The notes: a model not told the origin generated them from the letters alone. A stretch of 14,516 nucleotides of DNA from Bordetella parapertussis (GCA_945872285.1 CAMBZR010000073.1:1-14516), one strand, 5' to 3'; counted from the stretch's first letter, positions 1 through 7,281 are shown. A program made the numbers and translations.

Positions 1-62
1 TCAGGGACCACTTCTTTACCAATGCCGTCACCGGGAATCGTGGCGATGCGATACGTTTTCAT
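1..62 (-). CDS. Tartrate/D-malate dehydrogenase-like protein, N-terminal fragment
   Basis: Only the first 20 codons are in the window; the gene runs off the left edge. The visible start (MKTYRIATIPGDGIGKEVV...) carries the IPGDGIGKEV signature that opens the beta-decarboxylating dehydrogenases (isopropylmalate, isocitrate, tartrate and D-malate dehydrogenases), which oxidise a 2-hydroxyacid with NAD and often decarboxylate it. The wording is closest to my recollection of tartrate dehydrogenase/decarboxylase (TtuC) and D-malate dehydrogenase (DmlA) rather than LeuB. It follows the lyase gene by 49 bases on the same strand, so it is probably the next gene of the LysR-headed operon and would handle a malate-like product. 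The ATG has only a weak GGAA-type ribosome site upstream. The substrate cannot be decided from this fragment. Confidence 0.75.
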   Translation of the reverse strand, partial: MKTYRIATIPGDGIGKEVVP

Positions 63-111
63 GCGGGTTTCCAATCAATAGTCAAAATTAGTTTTTAAGT
101 GCAGGCGATTG

Positions 112-981
112 TTACTCGCCACCACTTTCATAGCGCTTGCCGCGTGCCAAAAGTTCAGGCGTCCCGATCAAATTATTTAAGCCATCAAAGTTAAACATTT
201 TGTCGCGAAAGCCGTCTGTGCTACCTGTCGCTTTCAGTTCTGCAAAGTAAGCCTGTAAGGTCATGGCCACTGAGCGCACCGTACCACCTGGGAAGATTGC
301 GATTGAATAGCCTAGCTGTTGCAACACAGCAGTTGACTTAACCGGCGTTTTGCCGCCTTCGACCATGTTCGCCAGCAAAGGTGCGCGACCTTTAAAACGT
401 TCGTTGACGAGTCGCATTTGCTCGTCGCTACGTACGGCTTCGATGAATAAAATATCTGCACCCGCTGCCAGGTAATGTTCAGCACGCTCGAGCGCTTGCT
501 CAAACCCTTCAACCGCGACGGCATCGGTGCGCGCCATGATCAAGGTATCCGCGCTGTGACGTGAGTTGACGGCTGCTTTGATCTTGCCAACCATTTCAGC
601 GGTTGAGACCACCGTTTTGCCTTCAAGATGCCCACAACGCTTCGGAAAACTTTGATCCTCAAGCTGAATGATATTGGCGCCATTGCGTTCAAAGCCACGC
701 ACGGTGCGCTCGGTATTTAGCGCGTTACCAAAGCCAGTGTCGGCATCCACGATGATGGGTAGATTGATGCGATCCCGCATCTGTACGATTTTTTCGTTGA
801 CCTCCGTAAAGGTTGTGAGCCCCACGTCAGAACGCCCGAGCGTCGTATAGGCCACCGACGCACCAGAGATATACACAGCCTCAAACCCTGCTTGCTCTGC
901 CATCAAGGCCGATAAAGCGTCATATACGCCCGGTGCCAATAAGATTTCAGGTTGTTGTAGACGGCTTTTAAGATTGATCAT
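112..981 (-). CDS. Isocitrate lyase/PEP mutase superfamily lyase (2-methylisocitrate or dimethylmalate lyase-like)
   Basis: 289 residues, the usual length for PrpB-like members. Family members cleave a C-C bond in a substituted 2-hydroxy-dicarboxylate or tricarboxylate, or act on oxaloacetate or phosphonates. Visible motifs: VDADTGFG (79-85) with the Mg-binding aspartates D79 and D81; QLED (106-109); the catalytic loop KRCGH (114-118) with C116; ARTDA (150-154); FIEA (179-182); ANMVEGGKTP (204-213). The KRCGH cysteine loop is the mark of lyases and argues against PEP mutase or phosphonopyruvate hydrolase. The ANMVEGGKTP stretch is typical of the 2,3-dimethylmalate lyase/oxaloacetate-acting branch, so 2-methylisocitrate is not the only possible substrate. 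It begins 11 bases after the amidase gene and precedes the dehydrogenase-like gene, so it is operonic. The ATG at 981 has an AGAGA ribosome site. The family is secure, the substrate open. Confidence 0.88.
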   Translation of the reverse strand: MINLKSRLQQPEILLAPGVYDALSALMAEQAGFEAVYISGASVAYTTLGRSDVGLTTFTEVNEKIVQMRDRINLPIIVDADTGFGNALNTERTVRGFERNGANIIQLEDQSFPKRCGHLEGKTVVSTAEMVGKIKAAVNSRHSADTLIMARTDAVAVEGFEQALERAEHYLAAGADILFIEAVRSDEQMRLVNERFKGRAPLLANMVEGGKTPVKSTAVLQQLGYSIAIFPGGTVRSVAMTLQAYFAELKATGSTDGFRDKMFNFDGLNNLIGTPELLARGKRYESGGE

Positions 982-992
982 GATTGGGTCTC

Positions 993-2618
993 TTAAGTTC
1001 TAAAAATGTTAGCAGGCTCTTCGAACCAATTTCGATCTTTTCGCAGGCGCTTAGTCATCGCGAAAGCATAAGGTGCAGCTTCAAGCAAGATTTCGCTCTG
1101 CGCCTCGTTAAGCTTCAGTCCGGCATTTTTTGCCATGCGCAGGGCGAGCTCGCGCGTGGCAGCATCGCAGCCCGAGGTGTCTGGGGTTAAGTTTTGCGGT
1201 GCGAGTACGGGCGCCTGTTTGCCAGCAACAAGTGTCGGGCGTTTAGCGCGCAAGCCGGCCGCCAATTCAAAGGTATGGCCAGCGCGTAACACTAAGGCAT
1301 CGGCCTGCGGGGCACCGACGAGTTGCAAGCCCATGGGTAGGCCGGCCGCGTTAAAGCCACAGCACACAGCGAGCGCAGGGCCCCCTGAGACGTTGGCTAG
1401 CACCTGTGAAGTGCCACGTTGCCAAAACGTGATGGGGCGATGCGCTGTGATTGGGCTGGCGGGTCCGAAGGTGGGCATCAAGAGCAAATCAAACTTTTCA
1501 TAAATGGGTTGCATCTCGTTGATCATCCGCCGATGTTCACGTGTCGCTGCCAAGTAATCAACGGATTGAAACAACGAGGCAGGTAGGATTCGACTCAAGA
1601 AATCGTGCCCAAAGTCACCTGGTCGACTGATCAGATTATGCTGATGTACCGCAAAGATTTCTGTCTCAGCGATGACTACCTTGACATCCATATAGTCTTG
1701 CATCGAGCGCACGCGACAGTCTGCCACGTGCGCGCCTAACTGTTTGAAGGTATCGATGGCTTGTTCGATCGCTTGCAGATGTTCAGGATTGGCGGGGGTT
1801 TCTTCTTCCCACCAGTGACGCAATACACCGATGCGCAGACCTTTAACGCCTCCGGCCAACTGAGATTTGTAATCTTGGATGGGTTGCGCAAAGCTGTTGC
1901 CATCTTGCGAGTCATGTCCCGCAATCGCTTGCAACATGAGCGCACAGTCTTCGACCGTCCAGGCCATCGGGCCACAGTGATCGAAGGTAAAGGAATTAGG
2001 CATGACACCCGTGCGACTCACTAGCCCCGAGCTAGGCATAAAGCCCGCAATGCCGCACAACGAGGCTGGGCCGCGAATCGAACCTCCCGTGTCGGTGCCT
2101 AACGCCGCCGGCACGAACCCTGCTGCGACCGCGGCCCCTGAGCCGCTTGATGAGCCGCCACTGAACCGCTCTAGATCCCAAGGATTTCGCACCGGCGGCC
2201 AAGGCAAATCAAGTGAGGGCCCGCCATGCGCAAATTCGTGTGTATTGAGTTTGCCCATCAACACGGCACCAGCGCCGTAGAGCTTGGATACGACTGCGGC
2301 GTTTTTGGTGGGCACGTAGTGCTGCGCTGTGCGCGAGCCGCCAGTCGTCAGAATATTCGCTGTTTCGTAGATGTCTTTTGCACCAAACGGGATGCCATGC
2401 ATGGGCCCGCGATAGTCACCCGCCATGATCTGAGCCTCAGCCGTTTGGGCTTGCTGGCGCGCCAAGGCAAAGGTCGGTGTAATGAATGCACTCAGTTGCA
2501 CATCAAGCGTTTCAATACGCGCGATCTGATGATTCACATACTCAAGTGGCGAGAGCTTGCGGGTGCGCAGCAGTTCTGCCGCCTGCGCTAACGTTAGGTC
2601 ATGCAGAGCATTGGTCAT
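993..2618 (-). CDS. Amidase-signature hydrolase (GatA/AtzE-like) with extra C-terminal AtzG-like tail
   Basis: 541 residues, longer than a typical amidase of 450-480. The amidase-signature core is complete: FGAKDIYET with the catalytic K81, the glycine/serine loop SGGSSSGSG (153-161) with cis-Ser S156, and GTDTGGSIRGPA (174-185) with nucleophile S180. The 24-residue spacing of the two serines is that of GatA and malonamidase. It hydrolyses a carboxamide to acid plus ammonia in the cytoplasm; the substrate is not readable, and there is no signal peptide. After the core a linker (about 465-484) leads to a helical tail (about 485-541) ending WFEEPANIFR. This resembles the small AtzG/DUF4089 partner of AtzE-type amidases. 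It lies 16 bases downstream of the ModA-like gene and 11 bases upstream of the lyase gene. GatA of the tRNA amidotransferase is unlikely because no gatB or gatC is near and the operon is catabolic. Confidence 0.9.
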   Translation of the reverse strand: MTNALHDLTLAQAAELLRTRKLSPLEYVNHQIARIETLDVQLSAFITPTFALARQQAQTAEAQIMAGDYRGPMHGIPFGAKDIYETANILTTGGSRTAQHYVPTKNAAVVSKLYGAGAVLMGKLNTHEFAHGGPSLDLPWPPVRNPWDLERFSGGSSSGSGAAVAAGFVPAALGTDTGGSIRGPASLCGIAGFMPSSGLVSRTGVMPNSFTFDHCGPMAWTVEDCALMLQAIAGHDSQDGNSFAQPIQDYKSQLAGGVKGLRIGVLRHWWEEETPANPEHLQAIEQAIDTFKQLGAHVADCRVRSMQDYMDVKVVIAETEIFAVHQHNLISRPGDFGHDFLSRILPASLFQSVDYLAATREHRRMINEMQPIYEKFDLLLMPTFGPASPITAHRPITFWQRGTSQVLANVSGGPALAVCCGFNAAGLPMGLQLVGAPQADALVLRAGHTFELAAGLRAKRPTLVAGKQAPVLAPQNLTPDTSGCDAATRELALRMAKNAGLKLNEAQSEILLEAAPYAFAMTKRLRKDRNWFEEPANIFRT

Positions 2619-2634
2619 GTGGGTTTCTCGAAAG

Positions 2635-3339
2635 TTAAAGTGTGATTGGGTCTAAACCTTGACGCTTGTACACCGCTGTGACCGCTGGCGTGCGCATAAA
2701 CGCATTGAAGGCGTTGATCACCTCAGGCTTGATTGGATCTTTAAATATGCCAATTGAAAACGTTGTTGATTGTTGAACAGCAGGGGGCAGTTTGGCAAAG
2801 ATATGAATCCCAGACACCTGCATCAGTTCACTCATTTGCTGCACCGCGAGTTCAATCTCACCGCGAGCCACAGGTTCGCCCGTCAGGCCCTCTGCCAAAA
2901 CCGTTGCTTTGGGCCGAAGTTCTTCGTCTATTCCAAGGCGCTTGAGCAGGCTTGCGAAGTACATCCCGCTTGCACCTTGTTTAGAAAATACGAATGAACG
3001 CGAAGCGCGCAAAGTTGCAATAAACGCCTCTTGAGTCGAGATGTCAGGGACAGGTGCGCCAAGCCTAACGGCCATAGCGACATCCGAGGTGACGAGATCG
3101 ACCCGTGCGCCTTGTTGCAAAATGTCTTCGGCTTCGAGTTCGTTGATTGAACCCGCTACGGCTATCACGATATCGCCGCGGGCGCCGCCGCGAATTCGCT
3201 CGGTTAATTTTGCAGTGGCACCATATTTGATTTCAACGGTGCTGCCCGTTTGTTTTTCAAAATCAGGAATCACTTCATTGAGAACGCTGCGCAGTGCCAT
3301 CGTTGACATGAGTTTGAGTGTGGTGGTGGGGGTTGTCAT
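2635..3339 (-). CDS. ModA-like type 2 periplasmic-binding-fold protein lacking a signal peptide
   Basis: 234 residues with the layout of a molybdate-type (ModA) binding protein: an N-terminal strand and helix (LKLMSTMALRSVLNEVIPDF, 8-27), ARGDIVIAV (53-61), SFVFSKQGASGMYFASLL (115-132) and a C-terminal GLDPI (228-232). The reading frame starts directly at the first strand of the mature fold. There is no hydrophobic export signal, and no upstream in-frame extension is possible without running into lysR. Its ATG overlaps the lysR stop (ATGA), so translation is probably coupled. By-eye alignment places A/T residues where ModA uses serines to hold molybdate, which argues against molybdate as ligand. 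It is not followed by ABC permease or ATPase genes but by an amidase 16 bases on. A cytosolic ligand-binding or sensory role is inferred; a secreted protein with a lost signal is the alternative. Confidence 0.72.
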   Translation of the reverse strand: MTTPTTTLKLMSTMALRSVLNEVIPDFEKQTGSTVEIKYGATAKLTERIRGGARGDIVIAVAGSINELEAEDILQQGARVDLVTSDVAMAVRLGAPVPDISTQEAFIATLRASRSFVFSKQGASGMYFASLLKRLGIDEELRPKATVLAEGLTGEPVARGEIELAVQQMSELMQVSGIHIFAKLPPAVQQSTTFSIGIFKDPIKPEVINAFNAFMRTPAVTAVYKRQGLDPITL

Positions 3340-4238
3340 GTACGTTCGATGCCTTCAACAGTTAGGGTTAAAAATTCAACAAAGGCCTTTACTTTCGCCG
3401 AAAGATTGTTTCGTGGCAAATAGACTACGAACACCTCGGGGCCTTCGACGATGTAATCCGGCAAGATCGTCTTCAGTTTTCCACTTTTTAAGGCGTCCGC
3501 CGCAATGAAGTTACTGATCATGGTAATCCCAGCGCCGCCTACCACGGCTTCAAGCAAAGATTCGGCGTTATTAATATTTAACGCGCCTGAGAACGACTTA
3601 GAAAAATTTTGGCCATCTTTTGCGAATTGCCATTCGCGATGTCCGCCGGTCATGGGCAGCAAATAGGCCAGACACTGATGATTCTCTAGCTCTTCTGGGG
3701 TTGTTGGTTCGCCATGCTTGGCTAAGTATTGCGGTGAAGCGCAGGCCGCAAAACTCAAACGACAGAGCCTGCGCGCCACCACTCGCGAGTCGCTCACCGG
3801 ACCAATCTGAATTGCGGCATCGATGCCTTCATAGGCAAGATCAACCACGCGATCGCTTAATTCAACATCCACCACCAGTTCCGGGTGCTGCTGGGTGAAC
3901 TCCCATAGCTTGGGTGCGACGACGCGGCGACCAAAACCAACTGGCATCTGAATGCGTAAGCGGCCCTTTGGTGTGGCGTTGGCCTGAGTGACTGCGCTCT
4001 CTGCGTCGTCGAGCTCGTCCAGGATATTGCGGCAGCGCTCATAAAAGCTTGAGCCCTCGTCGGTTAGGCTGACCAAGCGGGTTGAACGCTGTAAGAGTTT
4101 GACGCCAAGCTCTTGCTCAAGCCTGGCGACGGACTTGCTGATGGCCGAAGCGGTGAGTCCTAAGCGCTGTGCGGCGACGGTAAAGCTGCGCGTTTCTGCG
4201 ACTTTGGCGAAAACCAGTAAGGCGTTGAGATTGCGCAT
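3336..4238 (-). CDS. LysR-family transcriptional regulator
   Basis: 300 residues, the normal LysR length. The N-terminal winged helix-turn-helix is clear: SFTVAAQRLGLTASAISKSV (18-37) followed by ARLEQELGVKLLQRSTR (38-54). Residues from about 90 onward form the effector-binding domain (GRLRIQMP near 92-99; GGAGITMISNF in the C-terminal half). The pattern resembles the CrgA/DmlR-type branch of LysR proteins, which in E. coli includes the regulator of D-malate dehydrogenase; that match is from memory. It is the first gene of the minus-strand operon, overlaps the ModA-like gene by 4 bases and diverges from the flavoprotein gene at 4405. The shared 166-base intergenic region is therefore its most likely target. 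The effector is unknown, probably an intermediate of the encoded pathway. Confidence 0.93.
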   Translation of the reverse strand: MRNLNALLVFAKVAETRSFTVAAQRLGLTASAISKSVARLEQELGVKLLQRSTRLVSLTDEGSSFYERCRNILDELDDAESAVTQANATPKGRLRIQMPVGFGRRVVAPKLWEFTQQHPELVVDVELSDRVVDLAYEGIDAAIQIGPVSDSRVVARRLCRLSFAACASPQYLAKHGEPTTPEELENHQCLAYLLPMTGGHREWQFAKDGQNFSKSFSGALNINNAESLLEAVVGGAGITMISNFIAADALKSGKLKTILPDYIVEGPEVFVVYLPRNNLSAKVKAFVEFLTLTVEGIERT

Positions 4239-4291
4239 CGTTAAAGCCCTATTATTGACTGCAATTCAGTATTGTTTTTCATTTTACCGGA

Positions 4292-4320
4292 TTGACCTAC
4301 TATTAATCAGTAGTTAGCAT
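4292..4320 (+). promoter_or_regulatory. Candidate sigma-70 promoter for the rightward operon
   Basis: TTGACC (4292-4297) and TAGCAT (4315-4320) are separated by 17 bases and lie about 85 bases before the flavoprotein start codon. The -35 box matches consensus at five of six positions and the -10 box at four of six, as expected for a promoter needing an activator. It lies in the divergent region between lysR and the flavoprotein gene. No equally good pair was seen for the leftward operon. This is assigned by eye only. Confidence 0.4.
4297..4313. repeat. Inverted repeat inside the promoter spacer, candidate regulator site
   Basis: CTACTATTAATCAGTAG contains perfect 5-base arms (CTACT and AGTAG) around a 7-base centre that includes the palindrome ATTAAT. 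It occupies the spacer between the proposed -35 and -10 boxes. LysR proteins bind AT-rich interrupted dyads, usually T-N11-A. This site is dyadic and AT-rich but does not strictly fit T-N11-A, so LysR binding is only a possibility. Confidence 0.35.
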
Positions 4321-4404
4321 ACTGCCTGAAGATCTATAACAGGCTCCTTTTGTTCGGGGCAGAGACAACGTCGCGCAAATACAAGCGGGGCGAGAGGGTG
4401 ACTT

Positions 4405-6396
4405 ATGTTGTTGCAACAAGCGGGCCAGATCGGCAATCTACGTTTAAAAAACCGCATCATCATGGCGCCGATGGGGACGAACTACAGTACGACCGACGGA
4501 CTGTCGACTCAGCGCGACTGCGAGTATTACGCCGAGCGCGCACGAGGTGGGGTTGCCATGATTATGACTGAGGCCATGATTGTGACTGAGACCGCACGCT
4601 CGCATCATAATTCCTTGTGTTGTTATCACGACCGCTTTATTCCAGGGCTTGCCCGCTTGGTACAGGGCATCAAAGATCACGGCAGTCATGTGTTTGGTCA
4701 AATTAACCATCGTGGTGCCTTGCTACGTCGGGCTGTACTCAACATGGAGCCGGTTGGCCCAAGCGACTGGATTAATCCCAACACGGGCGACGCAGTGCGA
4801 GCGCTGCGTGTCACAGAGATTCACGCGTTGCAGGGTTTATTTGTTGCAGCTGCCCGTCGTCTTTGGCTTGCGGGCTATGACGGCGTCGAAATCCACGCGG
4901 GTAACGGTTATTTATTTCAACAGTTCTTTACGGAACGGGTCAATCAGCGAACCGACCAGTACGGAGGCAGCTTGCAAAACCGGATGCGAATGTTGCTTGA
5001 AACGATTGATCGGGTCAGGCAAGCGTTGCCTGATTTGTGTTTGGTTGTGCGCTTAAGCGCAAGCGAGTTCGTTGAGGGCGGCTATACGCAAGACGAGATT
5101 ATTGCTCTGGCTCAAGCCGTTGAGCAGGCAGGAGCCGATGCGATTGATCTGTCTGGTGGCAGCAATGAAAGCCCGCAACTATCCAAGCACTGTATCCAGC
5201 CGCCTTCGTTTGCGCGTGGTTGTCTGGCACCTGTAGCCAAACCCATCAAAGAGGCGGTTGGCGTACCGGTGTTTGTGGCCGGTCGGATTGTGACGCCCGC
5301 AGATGCCGAGGCCGTCTTGGCAAGCGGCAGCGCAGATTTTGTCTCGGTGGGACGCGCGTTGTATGCGGATCCGCATTGGGCACTCAAAGCCTTTGGCGAG
5401 GTCAAGGCACCCATACGCGAATGTATTGCCTGCAATGTCTGTTTTGAACGTTTAACGCTTGAAAAAGATGTGTCGTGTGTACAGAACCCAATGGTCGGCA
5501 CAGAATTCGAAGCCCTTGAATTTGCTGAACCGCAATTATTTGCTCCACCACAAACACCTCGTAAGCGGGTCTTAGTGTTGGGGGCTGGAGTCGCTGGTGT
5601 TGAAGCTGCGCGGGTCGCACGCGGGCGAGGCCACGAGGTTGAGATTTGGGAAAAAGCGGCACGCGTCGGAGGACAAATTCATTTGGCCGTCGCAGCACCC
5701 GATAAGACGGAGGTTCAGCCGGTCTGGGATTATCGTTGGTCGCAGTTGATGGAGATGAAGGTGCCTGTCAGATGTGGCATTGATGCTGACGCGGCAATGA
5801 TCAAGGCGTTTAAGCCGGACTTTGTCGTGGTGGCAACGGGCTCTGTGCCAAGAGAAGCTCCAATTGACACTAGCGCTCTTGCGAGTGACATCGCAGTGAT
5901 GCATGCTTGGGACGTGTTCACCTCGCCTGAGCGTATCGCGCCAGGCACGTCGGTGACTATCATTGGCGGTGGCATGGTTGGCGTTGAAGTGGCTGATTTG
6001 TTGCGTCTGACAGGTTGCGATATTCAAGTGCTAGAAATGCAAGCAACTGCGGCAAATGGGATGGCGCGCAACAATAAATTCGAATTGCTTGAGCGGATTG
6101 CTGCGGCCGGTGTGCGCGTGATCACACAATGCCGTATTGAAAGCCTGAGCGAACGACACTTGACGGTCAAGATTGGTCAGGCAGCTTCTAAGCAATTGCC
6201 TATCGGACAAGTTCTGATTTTTGCGAATGGACCACGCTCTAATATCGATGTGGTCGCAGCCCTTGAGCAAGCCGGTGTGCCCTATGCACGGGTTGGCGAC
6301 TGCCATGCGCCTGGTGATTTTTTATCTGCGATTCGCGATGGCTGGATGGTAGCTCTCGGTATTGATCAACAACCTTTTTCTGGAAGAACAGTATGA
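4405..6396 (+). CDS. NADH:flavin oxidoreductase, old yellow enzyme/2,4-dienoyl-CoA reductase/trimethylamine dehydrogenase type
   Basis: 663 residues, close to FadH (672). There are three parts. An FMN-binding TIM barrel (about 1-335) has EIHAGNGYLFQQF with H164, N167 and Y169, and QRTDQYGGSLQNR (181-193). A 4Fe-4S motif has C340, C343, C346 and C358, spaced C-x2-C-x2-C-x11-C, nearer to trimethylamine dehydrogenase than to FadH (C-x2-C-x3-C-x11-C). A C-terminal dinucleotide-binding half has GAGVAG (393-398) and GGGMVG (521-526). Members reduce an activated C=C bond or oxidatively cleave a C-N bond, passing electrons through FMN, Fe-S and FAD. The H/N pair in the barrel is the OYE1-type anion-binding pair, which hints at ene-reduction of a carbonyl- or carboxyl-conjugated alkene. 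The start at 4405 has a GAGAGG ribosome site. It ends in an ATGA overlap with the next gene. The substrate is unknown. Confidence 0.9.
   Translation: MLLQQAGQIGNLRLKNRIIMAPMGTNYSTTDGLSTQRDCEYYAERARGGVAMIMTEAMIVTETARSHHNSLCCYHDRFIPGLARLVQGIKDHGSHVFGQINHRGALLRRAVLNMEPVGPSDWINPNTGDAVRALRVTEIHALQGLFVAAARRLWLAGYDGVEIHAGNGYLFQQFFTERVNQRTDQYGGSLQNRMRMLLETIDRVRQALPDLCLVVRLSASEFVEGGYTQDEIIALAQAVEQAGADAIDLSGGSNESPQLSKHCIQPPSFARGCLAPVAKPIKEAVGVPVFVAGRIVTPADAEAVLASGSADFVSVGRALYADPHWALKAFGEVKAPIRECIACNVCFERLTLEKDVSCVQNPMVGTEFEALEFAEPQLFAPPQTPRKRVLVLGAGVAGVEAARVARGRGHEVEIWEKAARVGGQIHLAVAAPDKTEVQPVWDYRWSQLMEMKVPVRCGIDADAAMIKAFKPDFVVVATGSVPREAPIDTSALASDIAVMHAWDVFTSPERIAPGTSVTIIGGGMVGVEVADLLRLTGCDIQVLEMQATAANGMARNNKFELLERIAAAGVRVITQCRIESLSERHLTVKIGQAASKQLPIGQVLIFANGPRSNIDVVAALEQAGVPYARVGDCHAPGDFLSAIRDGWMVALGIDQQPFSGRTV
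4555..4590 (+). repeat. Two 18-bp in-frame tandem copies within the flavoprotein gene
   Basis: GCCATGATTATGACTGAG (4555-4572) is followed directly by GCCATGATTGTGACTGAG (4573-4590), which differ at one base. They encode AMIMTE and AMIVTE (residues 51-62), in the second beta strand and following loop of the FMN barrel. This looks like a short duplication, or chance convergence in a hydrophobic strand. Confidence 0.7.
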
Positions 6397-7217
6397 CCAA
6401 CAGCCAAGCGGGTAGCCCGAGCGGCTTGCCGATCTATGAAGTTTTTGCCATGCGTTATGCCACGCGTGAGGCGCAGCGCAAAAATCATTTTATCGGTGGT
6501 GACCCTCACGATGGCCCGATGCCGATGGATTATTTTGTTTGGGTGGTGCGTAACGCGCAGCATACGTTTGTTGTGGATACGGGCTTTGGTGCAGAGGTGG
6601 CAGCCCAGCGCGGGCGCACACTGTTGCGCACTCCGGCAGAGGGGTTGGCGGCAATCGGTGTGGATGTCGCGCAAGTGAAAGATGTGATCATTACCCATTT
6701 GCACTATGACCATGTGGGGACCTTTGAAAGCTTTCCTATTGCGCAATTTCATTTGCAGGATGATGAGATGGCCTATGCGACCGGTCGCCATATGCGGCAC
6801 AAGCAATTCAATCATGGCTACGAGGTGGATGAGGTGGTCGGCATGGTGCGCTTGGTTTACAAGGATCGAGTGAGCTTTTATGCAGGCGAGGCTGAGTTAG
6901 CACCGGGGGTGTCGATTCATCGCATCGGCGGTCATACGCACGGTGTGCAGTGTGTGCGCGTCTGGACTCGTCGCGGTTGGGTCGTGCTGGCTTCAGATAC
7001 CAGCCACTATTACGAGCACTTTGAAAAGAAACGTGTCTTTACCACGATGTTCAATGTGGCAGAAGCGGTTGAGGGTTACGGCAAACTTGAAAAATTAGCG
7101 AGCTCACTGCAACATATCGTGCCCGGGCATGATCCATTAGTGATGCAGCGTTATCCTGCAGTCTCGAAGGCGCTTGAGGGGATCGCTGTGCAGTTAGATG
7201 CAGACCCGACGTATTAA
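6393..7217 (+). CDS. Metallo-beta-lactamase-fold hydrolase 1 (N-acyl-homoserine-lactonase family)
   Basis: 274 residues. The di-metal site is complete: THLHYDH (101-107) giving H102, H104, D106 and H107, then GGHTHG with H181, ASDTSH with D202, and VPGHDP with H246. The overall pattern is that of the family annotated as N-acyl homoserine lactonase (AiiA-like), which hydrolyses lactones or other esters. In this setting a lactone or ester intermediate of catabolism is more likely than a quorum signal. It is cytosolic, with no signal peptide. The ATG overlaps the flavoprotein stop (ATGA) and has a GGAAG ribosome site, so the two are co-translated. It aligns without gaps over nearly its whole length with the second copy at 11280, sharing well over half its residues by eye, and is followed, like that copy, by a Bug gene. 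Confidence 0.88.
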   Translation: MTNSQAGSPSGLPIYEVFAMRYATREAQRKNHFIGGDPHDGPMPMDYFVWVVRNAQHTFVVDTGFGAEVAAQRGRTLLRTPAEGLAAIGVDVAQVKDVIITHLHYDHVGTFESFPIAQFHLQDDEMAYATGRHMRHKQFNHGYEVDEVVGMVRLVYKDRVSFYAGEAELAPGVSIHRIGGHTHGVQCVRVWTRRGWVVLASDTSHYYEHFEKKRVFTTMFNVAEAVEGYGKLEKLASSLQHIVPGHDPLVMQRYPAVSKALEGIAVQLDADPTY

Positions 7218-7225
7218 TTAATCAG

Positions 7226-7271
7226 ATTCAACTATTTAAATATTCAACTACTGAAATATTCAACTATTAAA
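7226..7271 (+). repeat. 16-bp tandem repeat, nearly three copies, upstream of Bug gene 1
   Basis: Units at 7226-7241 (ATTCAACTATTTAAAT) and 7242-7257 (ATTCAACTACTGAAAT) match at 14 of 16 bases. A third begins at 7258 and keeps the first 11 bases before merging into the AGAGG ribosome site (7271-7275). The middle unit contains TTCA-N5-TGAA, a small dyad. The array fills most of the 64-base gap between hydrolase 1 and Bug protein 1. It may be a set of iterated operator sites, a translational element or a slippage product. Confidence 0.85.
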
Positions 7272-7281
7272 GAGGCGTACC

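Noticed and set aside
993..2618. GatA subunit of the tRNA amidotransferase
   Set aside because: The core motifs are shared with GatA, but gatB and gatC are absent, and the C-terminal extension and catabolic neighbours fit an AtzE-like or other amidase better.
2635..3339. Molybdate transport protein ModA
   Set aside because: There is no signal peptide, no modB or modC nearby, and the serine ligands do not appear to be conserved in a by-eye alignment.
3041..3508. 155-codon plus-strand frame across the ModA-like and lysR genes
   Set aside because: It is antisense to two recognised genes, has low-complexity basic/serine-rich composition and no recognisable motif.
5402..6306. Several minus-strand open frames (up to 151 codons) inside the flavoprotein gene
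   Set aside because: They are shadow frames of a well-conserved coding sequence, with no family motifs or ribosome sites.
6393..7217. Quorum-quenching AHL lactonase role for the metallo-hydrolases
   Set aside because: The family name suggests it, but the genes are embedded in a catabolic operon and duplicated with carboxylate-binding proteins. Sequence alone does not support acyl-homoserine lactone as substrate.
7226..7271. CRISPR-like array
   Set aside because: Units are 16 bp, directly adjacent without spacers and fewer than three full copies, with no cas genes.
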